A DNA stretch of 38,943 nt from Phycisphaerales bacterium (GTDB lineage Bacteria > Planctomycetota > Phycisphaerae > UBA1845), in assembly GCA_003597935.1 (NCBI GenBank), contig QZJT01000134.1:1-38943 (forward strand). Reading direction: 5' to 3'. A model generated the notes under the pieces. That model was not told the DNA's origin, did no database searches, and saw nothing but the letters and a program-made list of their open reading frames with translations. Positions 27,115 through 35,195 of this stretch are shown here, one piece after another. Numbering within the stretch: position 1 is the stretch's first letter; each line of letters starts with the position of its first letter. A program made the position numbers and the translations under genes.

Positions 27115-28899
27115 TTAGCGAATCCACCTCATCCGCCCCACGTCCGGGATCAGCCCCGGGATCCACTCCGCCAGCCGGTGGCCGCTCGGCCAGTAGACGA
27201 AAAACGCCCGACCGATCAGTTGGTCCTCCGGCACCGTCCCCAACTGGAAGCTGCTGCCGCGGTCGCGCAGGTGCGGCCCGATCTTGCTCCAGAAGCGGGA
27301 ATCCTGACTCTGCGGGCTGTTGTCGCCCAGCATGAAATACTCGCCCTCGCGCAGCACGATCGGGTTGTTCTCGGTGCCCCAGCCGCTGCGGTCGTCCAGC
27401 CAGCCGCTGAGGGAGGAAAGGGCGCCTCGTCCGCGATCGAGATAATAGACGTCGCGTTCGACCACCAAGTGGAGCAGGTTGAGGCGTGCGTCCTCGGCCT
27501 CGACGCGCGGCCAGGCCGCCACGCACTCGACGTCCCCTCGGCGCAGCGCGCCCAGGTCCGGGGCGAACAGGTCGGGCGTGGTGGCGAGCACCTCACGCCC
27601 GTCCACGTGCAGCGCCGGGCGGTAATCCACCACCTCGAAGGACACCTCGACGCCCCGGCCGCGGGTGGTGAAGGGGGCGACCTTCGTTCGCAGCCGCTCG
27701 AAGCCGCGGACCGGCTCTCCCTTCCGTTCCGCGCTGATTGAAATGCTCCCGTCCATGCCAAGGGTGGCGCAGAAGCGGGTGTCGAGCTTCTTGAGATAAA
27801 GGCGCAGAGCGCCATTCCCCTCCCGCGCGTCCAGCACGAAGCGCAGGCGGAGGTCGTCGACGTAATTGTCACCGTAGAACCCGTAATTGAAGTTGCGGTT
27901 CACGTTGCGGAACTCGACCAGGCCGCGGCGCGACTGCTTGTCCGAGCGGCGACGCAGGTTGTAGGCGTAGGCGTCGACGGTCATGGCGTTGACCAGTTCG
28001 ATGGCGTCCGCCGGCTTGCCCACGCCGTCGAACGTCACCGTACGCCCCGACGTGTCCCAACTCGGCTGACCCGGTCCGACGTGGGTCCATTGCGGTTGGG
28101 TGGCGACGGGGTGCCGCGGCAGGAAATCCTGGTTGAAGACGTTGAACCAGAGCGACGATTGGGCGGTGGGAGTTTTGACCGCGATCTTGAGCTTGCGGTC
28201 CAGCTCCTCCAGCACCTCCTGCGGCACCGGCTCCAGCCGCCCGCGGACGGCGCCGTACTGCAGCTCTGCCTTGCGCTGGACGCGATCCTCGAGGATCGCA
28301 CGGGTCCGGTCCGAGAGTTGCTCGATGGGGACAGTGTACACGTCGCCGCGGATGATGGAGAGCACTTCTCCCGGCACGCCCACGCAGCGCTTGATGAAGT
28401 TGGTGGCGCCGTCCGACGGGTCCTTGAAGACGGTGACGTCCCAGCGGTGGGTGGCGGTTTTCGGGCCGCCGAAATCCAGGGGCCACTTGAGCACCAGGAT
28501 GCGGTCGCCCGACTCGGAATTGCCGGCGACGTCGTTCTGCCGCAGGCCGCTGTTCTCGCGCCAGCAGTTCGGGCACAGGGCGATGGACTGCGGCCCGTGT
28601 TCGATGTCGCTGTTGCTGCTGGCGTCGCGCAGGCCGTAGGCGAAGGCGTAGCCGCAGTATTCGCACGTCATGTTGCCGTGACGGCCGTATAGCGTCGGCG
28701 CCATCGAGCCGGTGGGGATGATGAAGGCCTCCACCACGAACGCCCGGAAGACGAACGCCAGGATGAACGCGACCACGATCGAGTCGATCGTCTCGCGCAG
28801 GCTCTCCTTGCGTTGCTCCGGGCGGGCAGCTTCCCCGGCGGTCGATGACGGATTCGTGGCCATCGGAACCAGTCTAGGGGAGAAGTCCGGTGGATGCAC
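27115..28899 (-). CDS. lepB: Signal peptidase I with Cys-pair and large beta-rich insertions
   Basis: Type I signal peptidase, 594 residues against 200-330 normally. One membrane helix (IVVAFILAFVFRAFVVEAF) is followed by the catalytic Ser65 in IPTGSMAPTL. Then comes an insertion with two Cys pairs (CEYCGYAF at 79 and CPNCW at 109), like a zinc ribbon. GDRILVLK and NFIKRCVGVPGE follow, giving catalytic Lys170. About 340 residues later the last conserved box, GDNSPQSQDSR, starts at 525. The long insert between boxes D and E contains strand-rich sequence (DDLRLRFVLDAREGNGALRLYL, VEVSFEVVDYRPALHVDG), reminiscent of LamG-like beta-sandwiches. ATG 28899 has GAGGG upstream; ATG 28863 is an alternative. 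The function is clear; the purpose of the insertions is unknown. Confidence 0.92.
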   Translation of the reverse strand: MHPPDFSPRLVPMATNPSSTAGEAARPEQRKESLRETIDSIVVAFILAFVFRAFVVEAFIIPTGSMAPTLYGRHGNMTCEYCGYAFAYGLRDASSNSDIEHGPQSIALCPNCWRENSGLRQNDVAGNSESGDRILVLKWPLDFGGPKTATHRWDVTVFKDPSDGATNFIKRCVGVPGEVLSIIRGDVYTVPIEQLSDRTRAILEDRVQRKAELQYGAVRGRLEPVPQEVLEELDRKLKIAVKTPTAQSSLWFNVFNQDFLPRHPVATQPQWTHVGPGQPSWDTSGRTVTFDGVGKPADAIELVNAMTVDAYAYNLRRRSDKQSRRGLVEFRNVNRNFNYGFYGDNYVDDLRLRFVLDAREGNGALRLYLKKLDTRFCATLGMDGSISISAERKGEPVRGFERLRTKVAPFTTRGRGVEVSFEVVDYRPALHVDGREVLATTPDLFAPDLGALRRGDVECVAAWPRVEAEDARLNLLHLVVERDVYYLDRGRGALSSLSGWLDDRSGWGTENNPIVLREGEYFMLGDNSPQSQDSRFWSKIGPHLRDRGSSFQLGTVPEDQLIGRAFFVYWPSGHRLAEWIPGLIPDVGRMRWIR

Positions 28900-28932
28900 G
28901 CACCCTCGGCACGACCGTTCGGATCAAGCCGT

Positions 28933-28961
28933 GCGACAGGCTTGGTCGCCTCGACTATGAT
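28933..28961 (+). promoter_or_regulatory. Candidate promoter for the secreted TPR gene
   Basis: -35 gcgaca (28933-28938), 17-base spacer, -10 TATGAT (28956-28961), about 65 bases before ATG 29027. It lies in the 127-bp divergent gap with lepB. Confidence 0.4.
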
Positions 28962-29026
28962 CCTCTCGGCGGCCGATAATGGGTTCGACATGGCCCGGCG
29001 ATGTCCGTTCAGGCGATGTAGACAAC

Positions 29027-30460
29027 ATGAAGATCAACCGCACCCAAGTCCTGCTGATGTCAGCGTGGCTCGCGGCCTGCACGGCCGCGGCCGCGTTCCC
29101 GCAGACAGGGGAGCAGGAGTCGGCCGCCCCCGCCGGACCGGTCGATCCCCGCGTGGGCACCCATGGCGATTCCGCCGTCGGCCCGATCCCAGCGGCCGGA
29201 GACGGGGCCTCGTCGACCAACCTGACCCGGCCGGACGCGCTACTGGACACGGATCTGGATGCGTACCTGAATCGCCTCGGCCGGATCATGGAATCGTCGG
29301 GGGGGCCGTGGAGCATTCAGGATCCGCTATCGCCGTTCGGCGCGGACTTTCCGCTGTTCGGATTCGTTCAAGCTCCGTCGGCCGTGGGATCGTTGAACCC
29401 GGGCGTGCTGCGACCGGGCTACGCGCCTGCGGATGTCTCCGCACTCGCAGGACTGGCCGGTGATGCGATGTGGCCCTCTCACGTCGTCGTTCCTGACGTG
29501 CGTGAACTGATCCAGCCCAATGGTGGATGGGGTCGCCTGGGCGGGCTGGGATTCGATCGCGTCGGGACGGGTGGTTTCGCCGGCAGCCTTCCGGCGTGGA
29601 CCACGGAGCCCCGCGGCGGTTCGTGGCCATGGGCGCCGCGACCGGGCCCTTTCGCAGCGGCCCGTCCGTCCCAGATCATCCCACCGACGGCGCAGTGGCT
29701 GTCGCCGGCGGCGGGCGGCGACGCATTCCATGACGGCCTGGAACTGCCAGGGTTGACCGGGCTGAATCCGCCCCTGAGCTTTGACTCGGGCGGGATCGCT
29801 CCCATCCCTCCGCTGGCGACAGGCCGGCTGGACCTGCGACTGACCGGCGGCGACGGCGGCGGTCTCGACTCGCGGCCGCCGGTCGATCCAGGCGGTTGGG
29901 ATGGGCAAACGGATCGCGGCGTGGTCCCGGCGGGATCCCTGAGCGGCATTCGGGCAGCGCCAAGCGGGGGCGTGGCTGTTGCATCGCGGAACCTCACGTC
30001 GGCCGATCTGATTCTGGCGGACGCCGCCATGACCCGCGGCGATTTCGAGATGGCCGAGCGACTGTACCGTCGCGTGCTGCTGCTGGACGGCTCGAACGCG
30101 GCCGCGCGCTTCCATCGCGCGGTGGCGCTGTTCGCCAAGGGGTCATACGACGAGGCGGCGGTGGAGGTTTACTCGGCGTTCCAGGCCAACGGCGCTGAAG
30201 CGCCGACGATCCGACTGCGCGACGTGATCTTCGATCACACCCTGCTCGAGCAGCGCCGCCAGGCGATGAACACGGTGATCGGCCAGTACGCCACCTGCGA
30301 GCGCCTGCTGCTGCACGCCTATGTCGAGGCCTCCTGCGGCCGGCCGCGGGCGGCGCTCGAGGACCTGCAACGGGCCGGGGCGATGGATCCGAAGATCGCG
30401 GGTCAGCCGGCGGTCGCAGCGTGGCGAGAGGCGCTGGAACGTCGAATCGGGAGCGAGTGA
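29027..30460 (+). CDS. Exported Pro/Gly-rich protein with C-terminal TPR region
   Basis: 477 residues, function unknown. ATG 29027 gives a signal sequence (MKINRTQVLLMSAWLAACTAAAAFPQ) with a possible lipobox-like AAC at 17-19. Residues 30-330 are low-complexity, rich in Gly, Pro, Ala and Asp with no motif. Residues 335-470 contain TPR-like helices: LILADAAMTRGDFEMAERLYRRVLLLDG, FHRAVALFAKGSYDEAAVEVYSAF and LLHAYVEASCGRPRAALEDLQRAG. The gene is followed 73 bp later by the STAS gene. A scaffolding role at the envelope is a guess from architecture only. No catalytic residues are seen. Confidence 0.65.
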   Translation: MKINRTQVLLMSAWLAACTAAAAFPQTGEQESAAPAGPVDPRVGTHGDSAVGPIPAAGDGASSTNLTRPDALLDTDLDAYLNRLGRIMESSGGPWSIQDPLSPFGADFPLFGFVQAPSAVGSLNPGVLRPGYAPADVSALAGLAGDAMWPSHVVVPDVRELIQPNGGWGRLGGLGFDRVGTGGFAGSLPAWTTEPRGGSWPWAPRPGPFAAARPSQIIPPTAQWLSPAAGGDAFHDGLELPGLTGLNPPLSFDSGGIAPIPPLATGRLDLRLTGGDGGGLDSRPPVDPGGWDGQTDRGVVPAGSLSGIRAAPSGGVAVASRNLTSADLILADAAMTRGDFEMAERLYRRVLLLDGSNAAARFHRAVALFAKGSYDEAAVEVYSAFQANGAEAPTIRLRDVIFDHTLLEQRRQAMNTVIGQYATCERLLLHAYVEASCGRPRAALEDLQRAGAMDPKIAGQPAVAAWREALERRIGSE

Positions 30461-30468
30461 GTCGATCG

Positions 30469-30497
30469 TTGACACTCGCGCAGGGGGGCGATACGGT
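30469..30497 (+). promoter_or_regulatory. Candidate promoter for the STAS gene
   Basis: A perfect -35 TTGACA (30469-30474), 17-base spacer and -10 tacggt (30492-30497), about 37 bases before ATG 30534. A similar TTGACACTC string occurs at 32849, before the TPR/DUF502 operon, but without a good -10. Confidence 0.4.
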
Positions 30498-30533
30498 TCG
30501 GCCGGCGTGGGATCCGGGTGGAGTCGCCGTTAC

Positions 30534-30875
30534 ATGTCGATTCAGAGCTGGTCGGACAACACGATCGTCGTCGAGCTTCAGGATGACCCGGCGTTCAGCG
30601 ACGACCTGGTCGCCATCACGGAGCAACTGGCCCATGAGAAGGACGTGGACGTGGTGCTCGATTTCCGTGGGGTCAGCTACGTCAATTCATCCAACCTGGC
30701 CAAGCTGCTGAAGTTGCGCAAGACACTGGTCGCCAACCAGCGCCGGCTGGTGGTGTGCGGCGTGAATACGTCGGTGTGGGGCATCTTTCTGGTCACCGGG
30801 CTGGAGAAGGTCTTCGAGTTTGCCGACAACCTGCCGCTGGCGCTGGCCGGCTTGCAGATCGACCGCGGGCAATAG
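30534..30875 (+). CDS. STAS-domain protein (anti-sigma factor antagonist-like)
   Basis: 113-residue single STAS domain, as in SpoIIAA/RsbV-type anti-anti-sigma factors. They bind an anti-sigma kinase and are switched by phosphorylation of a Ser. The sequence runs IVVELQDDPAFSDDLVAITEQL, then VDVVLDFRGVSYVNSSNLAKLLKLRKTL, with the Ser pair in the NSSNL loop at the position phosphorylated in SpoIIAA. It ends RLVVCGVNTSVWGIFLVTGLEKVFEFADN. No kinase or phosphatase partner is adjacent. ATG 30534 has GGAG ten bases upstream. The family is clear; the partner sigma pathway is not. Confidence 0.88.
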   Translation: MSIQSWSDNTIVVELQDDPAFSDDLVAITEQLAHEKDVDVVLDFRGVSYVNSSNLAKLLKLRKTLVANQRRLVVCGVNTSVWGIFLVTGLEKVFEFADNLPLALAGLQIDRGQ

Positions 30876-31025
30876 GACGCCAGCAGACGACTTCTGGGCC
30901 GGCCGCGGCGATGGATCCGGCGGATATGACGCATCCGAGCGGAACGCCGCATCGCCGGGCATGGCGGTCCGACGGGCGGCTCGTGCGTCCGGGTCGGTGG
31001 TCCACCTGACGAGGGGAGTGCAACC

Positions 31026-32213
31026 ATGACGAAGGCGGGTTTGATCCTGACGGTGTTTCTGGCATCAACGGCGGCCGTGCGGGCGGAGTGGCCCTGCTTC
31101 CGCGGACCGAACTACGACGGCATCAGCCGCGAGACCGGGCTGACGGTCGCGTGGGAGAAGCCCATCCCGCTCGTCTGGGACCGCCAGGTGGGCGCGGCCT
31201 TCAGCTCCTTCGCCGCGGTCGGCGGACGGCTCTACACCTGCGGGGCGGCGGATGGGCAGCAGGTTCTCTATTGCCTCTCCACCGACGACGGCTCGATCGT
31301 CTGGAAGACGCCCATCGAGAAGGAGTACCGCGACACGCACGGCGACGGCACGCGGGCCACGCCGACCATCCACGACGGGCGGGTCTACATCCAGGGCGCC
31401 CACGGGCGGCTGCTGTGCGTCGACGCGGACAAAGGCGCCGTCGTGTGGGAAAAGGCGTTCACCGCCAAACCGCAGTGGGGGTACAGCGGCTCGGTGCTGA
31501 TCGAGGGCGACCTGGCCATCGCTACCCCGGGATCGGGCCAGGGATCGCTGGCGGCATTCGACCGGAAGACGGGCAAGCCGGCGTGGACCTGCGGCGATGA
31601 TCCGCCCGGCTATGGCACACCCTATCCCTTCACGTTCAATGGCCGTCGATACGTCGTCGGTTTCACGGGACGCTCCGTCGTCATCGCGGACGCCCGGACC
31701 GGCGCTTTGGCCCTGCACTATCCGTGGGAGACGTCCTACGACGTCAACGCGGCGGCGCCGATCTTCAGCGACGGGCACCTCTTCATCACTTCCGGCTACG
31801 ACACCGGATCGGCTCTGCTCAAGCTGACGGCGCAGGAGGACGGCAAGCTGTCGGCCTCCGAGGTGTGGCGCAGCAAGGTGCTGCTCAACAAGTTTCAGTC
31901 GTGCGTGCTGGTGGACGGCAATCTCTACACGTCCGACCAGAAACACCTGCACTGCGTCGAGTTCCTGACCGGCAAGGAGCGATGGATGGTACCGCGGATC
32001 AAGGACGGCACCCTCGTGGTGGCGGAGGGGCACATCTTTTTGCTCACGGAGGCGGGTCAGCTTCAGATCGCGGAACTGTCGCCGGAGGGGTTCAAGCCGA
32101 AGACGCAGGCTGAGATCCTCTCGGGCCGGTGCTGGACGGTCAGCGTGATCGACAACGGCCGGCTGTACGCGCGGAACATGGAACGCGTGGCCTGCTTCAA
32201 CCTGCGCGGCTGA
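31026..32213 (+). CDS. Exported PQQ-type beta-propeller protein
   Basis: 395 residues with a signal peptide (MTKAGLILTVFLASTAAVRA) and a start after GGGGAG. The mature protein opens EWPCFRGPNYDGISRETGL, the typical W-x-x-F/x-RGP-x-x-G opening of planctomycete PQQ-like propeller proteins. Blade motifs repeat: YCLSTDDGSIVWKTPI, LLCVDADKGAVVWEKAF, LAAFDRKTGKPAWTC, IADARTGALAL, LHCVEFLTGKERWMV. These are the AxDxxTGxxxW units of PF13360-type propellers. There is no dehydrogenase catalytic module, so it is not itself recognisable as a PQQ enzyme. A binding or assembly role comparable to BamB is possible, but unsupported by neighbours. Confidence 0.82.
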   Translation: MTKAGLILTVFLASTAAVRAEWPCFRGPNYDGISRETGLTVAWEKPIPLVWDRQVGAAFSSFAAVGGRLYTCGAADGQQVLYCLSTDDGSIVWKTPIEKEYRDTHGDGTRATPTIHDGRVYIQGAHGRLLCVDADKGAVVWEKAFTAKPQWGYSGSVLIEGDLAIATPGSGQGSLAAFDRKTGKPAWTCGDDPPGYGTPYPFTFNGRRYVVGFTGRSVVIADARTGALALHYPWETSYDVNAAAPIFSDGHLFITSGYDTGSALLKLTAQEDGKLSASEVWRSKVLLNKFQSCVLVDGNLYTSDQKHLHCVEFLTGKERWMVPRIKDGTLVVAEGHIFLLTEAGQLQIAELSPEGFKPKTQAEILSGRCWTVSVIDNGRLYARNMERVACFNLRG

Positions 32214-32290
32214 CGGCCGCGGCGATGGGACGCCGGCCGTGCAACTCAGCCTCGCTGCACGCGACCTGGATTCCGTCGAGCCCGACAGGC

Positions 32291-32296
32291 TATAAT
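32291..32296 (+). promoter_or_regulatory. Perfect -10 hexamer TATAAT
   Basis: TATAAT at 32291-32296 implies a transcript start near 32303, just before a GAGGA ribosome site and ATG 32316. No matching -35 is seen at 16-18 bases (ggattc). Similar isolated boxes occur at 37615 and 37978. Confidence 0.4.
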
Positions 32297-32315
32297 GCAC
32301 TCCGAGGATTCGACG

Positions 32316-32648
32316 ATGCGCTGCGCGCGGGTTTCATGGATGTTCCGGCTCGGCTTGGCCGGTGTGCTGTCGGCGGGGCTGTTGCTGGCACTGCACCCAT
32401 CACGCCCGACTCATGATTCGCCGGCAAGTCCGATTCTGGCCACGTGTGCCGATAGCGGGCTGGGGCCGGCCGCTGGTCTGAACGAACGCAAACAACCCCG
32501 CTCCGGGTCACACGGCCTGGCCGCTTCCCCGCACGCACGATCCGCTCGACGCGGCGCCGATGGCTCGCTCCTCCGGGAGCGGACTCCAGCCGCCTTCGCT
32601 GATCGGGTTTCTCCCAACGCCATTCATCTGCGCAGACTTCTCATCTGA
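32316..32648 (+). CDS. Small hypothetical protein with N-terminal hydrophobic segment
   Basis: 110 codons from ATG 32316, which has GAGGA seven bases upstream and a perfect TATAAT box 20 bases before it. Residues 1-25 (MRCARVSWMFRLGLAGVLSAGLLL) look like a signal or membrane segment. The remainder is Arg/Ser/Pro-rich with no pattern and could be out-of-frame noise. No family is recognised. The start signals are the main support; the 267 bp that follow (32649-32915) hold no supported gene. Confidence 0.35.
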   Translation: MRCARVSWMFRLGLAGVLSAGLLLALHPSRPTHDSPASPILATCADSGLGPAAGLNERKQPRSGSHGLAASPHARSARRGADGSLLRERTPAAFADRVSPNAIHLRRLLI

Positions 32649-32915
32649 TGGCACGCGCCCGGCCCTGGCGCTGACGTCTACGCTTCCGCACCGGCCGCCT
32701 GGTTCGCAGGTCCGGCGTCGGATGGGTATCCCGATTCACAGTCCGGGTCCGGCCGCCGACGGGCGGCGTAGGTCCGACGCCCCAGTTCGTCGTGATCCGT
32801 TCACGGGTCGGTCCCTGACTCTCTCGTCCTTCTGTTCCGTTGATCCGATTGACACTCACTCGCGCGGGTAAACGGCGTTCATCCGGACGAGCGTCCCGCG
32901 GCGGAGAATGACAGA

Positions 32916-33428
32916 ATGCAACGCAATCCTGCTACCCTCGATGAAACCCTGGCGCTGGTCCGCGCCCTGCTCGATTCCGGCAAGCCCGACGACGCCATGC
33001 ACGTGATCCGCCAGTGCGGCATCGCTTCCAACGAATTGCGCAATGCGCAGGGCGTCTGCCTGCTGCGGCGCGGGGAATATGAGAAGGCGATCGAACTCTA
33101 TCGCAACCTCGTGCTCAACAGCGGGGCCGTGACGGTGAAGCAGCAGGCCCCGGACGTGTACCGCCGCAACTTCGCCACTGCCCTGCTGCTATCGGGAAAC
33201 GTACACGGCTGCCTGTCCATGCTGGCGGATCTTCGCGCTCCGCAGGATGGCGGCGCGGCCAGAATCCGGCACGCGGTGCAGCGGTGGAAGCAGTCGTTGA
33301 CGCGATGGCAGCGCTGGCGCTTCGCGCTCGGCTCGACCGGCATCAAGACCCCGGTTACGCTCGACTTCCCGCCCGGCGAGCTGCCGCCCCAACCCGAGCC
33401 GACCCGGGCGCCGTCGCAGGCGGCGTGA
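32916..33428 (+). CDS. Small TPR-type cytoplasmic protein
   Basis: 170 residues, no signal sequence. It has two or three TPR-like helical pairs: TLALVRALLDSGKPDDAMHVIRQC, LRNAQGVCLLRRGEYEKAIELYRNL and RRNFATALLLSGNVHGCLSMLADL. The C-terminus is Pro-rich. A ggcggag ribosome site precedes ATG 32916. It is the first gene of an apparent operon with a DUF502 protein (6-bp gap) and a VTT-type protein, so it may act as their cytoplasmic partner; that is inferred from position only. Confidence 0.7.
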   Translation: MQRNPATLDETLALVRALLDSGKPDDAMHVIRQCGIASNELRNAQGVCLLRRGEYEKAIELYRNLVLNSGAVTVKQQAPDVYRRNFATALLLSGNVHGCLSMLADLRAPQDGGAARIRHAVQRWKQSLTRWQRWRFALGSTGIKTPVTLDFPPGELPPQPEPTRAPSQAA

Positions 33429-33433
33429 AAGGA

Positions 33434-34249
33434 ATGGTGAGCGACGTGCGGAGGCTCGATCGAGCAGCCCTGGCCACCAATGCCGCCCCCGAATCCACGA
33501 CGACGGCACCGCACGGGACCGCACGCTCGGCCTGGCGAACGCGCCTGCGCACGCGGCTGTCGGCGGGGCTGATCCTGGTCATCCCGATCTGGATCACCGC
33601 GATCCTGATCCGGTTCATCTTCACCCTGACTCGCGATGCATCGCTGTGGCTGGTCGAGGGTCTGCTGCTGACGCCCTGGGGCGCGCGGCTGCTGGATGCC
33701 TGGCGCGTGTCCGCCGAGGCCCTGCGCGCCAGCGGCGTCGACGCCCTGCCGCCCGCCTGGCGCTGGTGCCTGGGAATCGTCTCAGTGCTGCTGACGCTGA
33801 CGACGATCTACGTGTTGGGCGTGGTGACCACGCACATTCTGGGACGGAGGCTCGTACACGCGGCCGAGACGGTGGTCGACCGCGTGCCGCTGGTCAAGAC
33901 GGTCTACCGGGCCTCCAAGCAGGTGCTGGAGGCCTTCGCGGGCGAATCGACACAGGCGTTTCAGCGGGTGGCGCTGGTACCGTTTCCGACGGACGAGATC
34001 CGAACGCTGGGGTTCGTCACGCAGTTGATGGCCGACCCGGTCAGCGGGGAAAAACTCTGTGCCGTCTTCGTCCCGACCTCGCCGAATCCGACGACGGGGT
34101 TCGTTTTCATCGTGCGCCGCGACCGGATCGTCGAGATGGACTGGACGGTCGAGGACGCGGTGAAGGCGGTGATGTCCGGCGGCGTGCTGTTGCCGGACGT
34201 GGCGGCGGTCGCTTCGCAGGAACGCCCACGCGAGGCAGCGAGCGTATGA
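33434..34249 (+). CDS. DUF502-family membrane protein
   Basis: 271 residues. The opening RTRLSAGLILVIPIWITAILIRFIFTLTRD is the typical DUF502 N-terminal helix with its Pro kink. A second hydrophobic segment (WRWCLGIVSVLLTLTTIYVLGVVTTHILGRRLV) follows. Next come the family blocks RVPLVKTVYRASKQVLEAF and FVPTSPNPTTGFVFIV. Function of the family is unknown; plant relatives are membrane proteins linked to growth phenotypes. ATG 33434 is chosen with AAAGGA just before it; GTG 33437 is an alternative. The stop overlaps the next ATG (ATGA), so translation is probably coupled. Confidence 0.88.
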   Translation: MVSDVRRLDRAALATNAAPESTTTAPHGTARSAWRTRLRTRLSAGLILVIPIWITAILIRFIFTLTRDASLWLVEGLLLTPWGARLLDAWRVSAEALRASGVDALPPAWRWCLGIVSVLLTLTTIYVLGVVTTHILGRRLVHAAETVVDRVPLVKTVYRASKQVLEAFAGESTQAFQRVALVPFPTDEIRTLGFVTQLMADPVSGEKLCAVFVPTSPNPTTGFVFIVRRDRIVEMDWTVEDAVKAVMSGGVLLPDVAAVASQERPREAASV

Positions 34250-34878
34250 GCGACGTCGAGTTGGTCGAACCATCCCCACCCGGCCGCGCCGCCGGGATGC
34301 ACCGGCGGCTGTACGACTGGGTGATCGGCTGGGCACAGACTCGCCACGGCGCCGCCGCTCTGTTTCTGCTCGCCGCCGCTGAGTCGAGCTTCTTTCCCAT
34401 CCCACCGGACGTGCTGCTGATCGCGCTGGTTCTGGGAGCGCCGCGGCGATGGGCGCGGCTGGCGTTGATCTGCACCGTCGGCAGCGTGGTGGGTGGCGTG
34501 ATCGGCTACGGCATCGGGGCGGGGCTGATGGATACGCTGGGCGCGGCGATCATCCGCACGTACAAGGCGGAGGAGTATTACAACAAAATCTGCGGCCTCT
34601 ATGCGGAGTACGATTGCTGGCTGCTGCTGGCGGCGGCGTTCACGCCGATCCCATACAAAGTCTTTACGATCGCGTCCGGCGCGCTGTCCATGAACCTGTT
34701 ATCGTTTGCGCTGGTGTCGCTGGCCGGCAGGGGAGCGCGGTTCCTGCTGGTGGCGGCGCTGTTGTGGAAGTTCGGCCCGCCGCTGCGCACGTTCATCGAG
34801 CGATACTTCAACCTGCTGACGCTGGCGCTGCTGGCGGCGATCGTGGCGGGGTTCGCGGTGGTGACGTGGATGTCGTAG
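34246..34878 (+). CDS. YqaA-type VTT/SNARE-associated membrane protein
   Basis: 210 residues, VTT-domain family (DedA relatives, YqaA subgroup). Some DedA-type members help recycle undecaprenyl phosphate or flip lipids. Motifs are AAAESSFFPIPPDVLLIALVLGAP near the first re-entrant loop and GSVVGGVIGYGIGAGLMDTLG. AAAFTPIPYKVFTIASGALSMNL is the second Pro-containing loop, and AGRGARFLLVAALLWKFGP contains the conserved Gly-Arg. ATG 34246 overlaps the DUF502 stop, with GAGG upstream. A transport or lipid scramblase role is family inference. Confidence 0.88.
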   Translation: MSDVELVEPSPPGRAAGMHRRLYDWVIGWAQTRHGAAALFLLAAAESSFFPIPPDVLLIALVLGAPRRWARLALICTVGSVVGGVIGYGIGAGLMDTLGAAIIRTYKAEEYYNKICGLYAEYDCWLLLAAAFTPIPYKVFTIASGALSMNLLSFALVSLAGRGARFLLVAALLWKFGPPLRTFIERYFNLLTLALLAAIVAGFAVVTWMS

Positions 34879-34929
34879 GGCCGCCTGGAAGCGGCCCTCG
34901 CGGCCGAGTGCTGCAACTGCAGGATCGGA

Positions 34930-34958
34930 TTGAACGGACGCGGCCTCCGCCTTATAGT
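34930..34958 (+). promoter_or_regulatory. Promoter predicted to give a leaderless mRNA
   Basis: -35 TTGAAC (34930-34935), 17-base spacer, -10 TATAGT (34953-34958). The expected transcript start, about seven bases on, coincides with the GTG at 34965. Confidence 0.55.
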
Positions 34959-34964
34959 GGCTTC

Positions 34965-35195
34965 GTGATCCAACCGGAACAGCTCGTGGGCGAGGAGCAG
35001 GCCGAGTGGTACCGCCTGAGCCCGAGCGAACGCTGGTTGGCCAGCGAGAGACTCCTGGCGGCGTTCCTGATGTTGGGAGGCTCGCTTGATCCCGAACCCG
35101 ATACCCAGAGTCCTTTCTTCGATCCGCGAGCACCGTGTCCGGGCCCTGCTGATGGGAGGCCAGGCGTGCGTATTGTACGGCGCGGCGGAGTTTAG
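34965..35195 (+). CDS. Small protein paired and overlapping with a nucleotidyltransferase
   Basis: 76 residues from GTG 34965: EEQAEWYRLSPSERWLASERL, then FLMLGGSLDPEPDTQSPFF and DGRPGVRIVRRGGV. The SPSERWLASERL - LGGSLDPEPDTQSPFF pattern looks like small proteins I associate with nucleotidyltransferase genes in planctomycetes and similar bacteria, probably an antitoxin-like or regulatory partner. No ribosome site precedes the GTG, and the promoter at 34930 predicts transcription starting at it, so it may be translated as a leaderless message. Its last 110 bp also encode the start of the next protein in another frame. Function is inferred only from pairing. Confidence 0.6.
   Translation: MIQPEQLVGEEQAEWYRLSPSERWLASERLLAAFLMLGGSLDPEPDTQSPFFDPRAPCPGPADGRPGVRIVRRGGV

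Noticed and set aside
32849-32854. TTGACA before the TPR/DUF502 operon as a promoter
   Set aside because: No acceptable -10 lies 15-19 bases downstream; recorded only as similar to the element at 30469.
33646-34245. Upstream extension of the VTT protein to 410 residues
   Set aside because: It overlaps the DUF502 gene in another frame; the ATG at 34246 with the ATGA overlap is the proper start.
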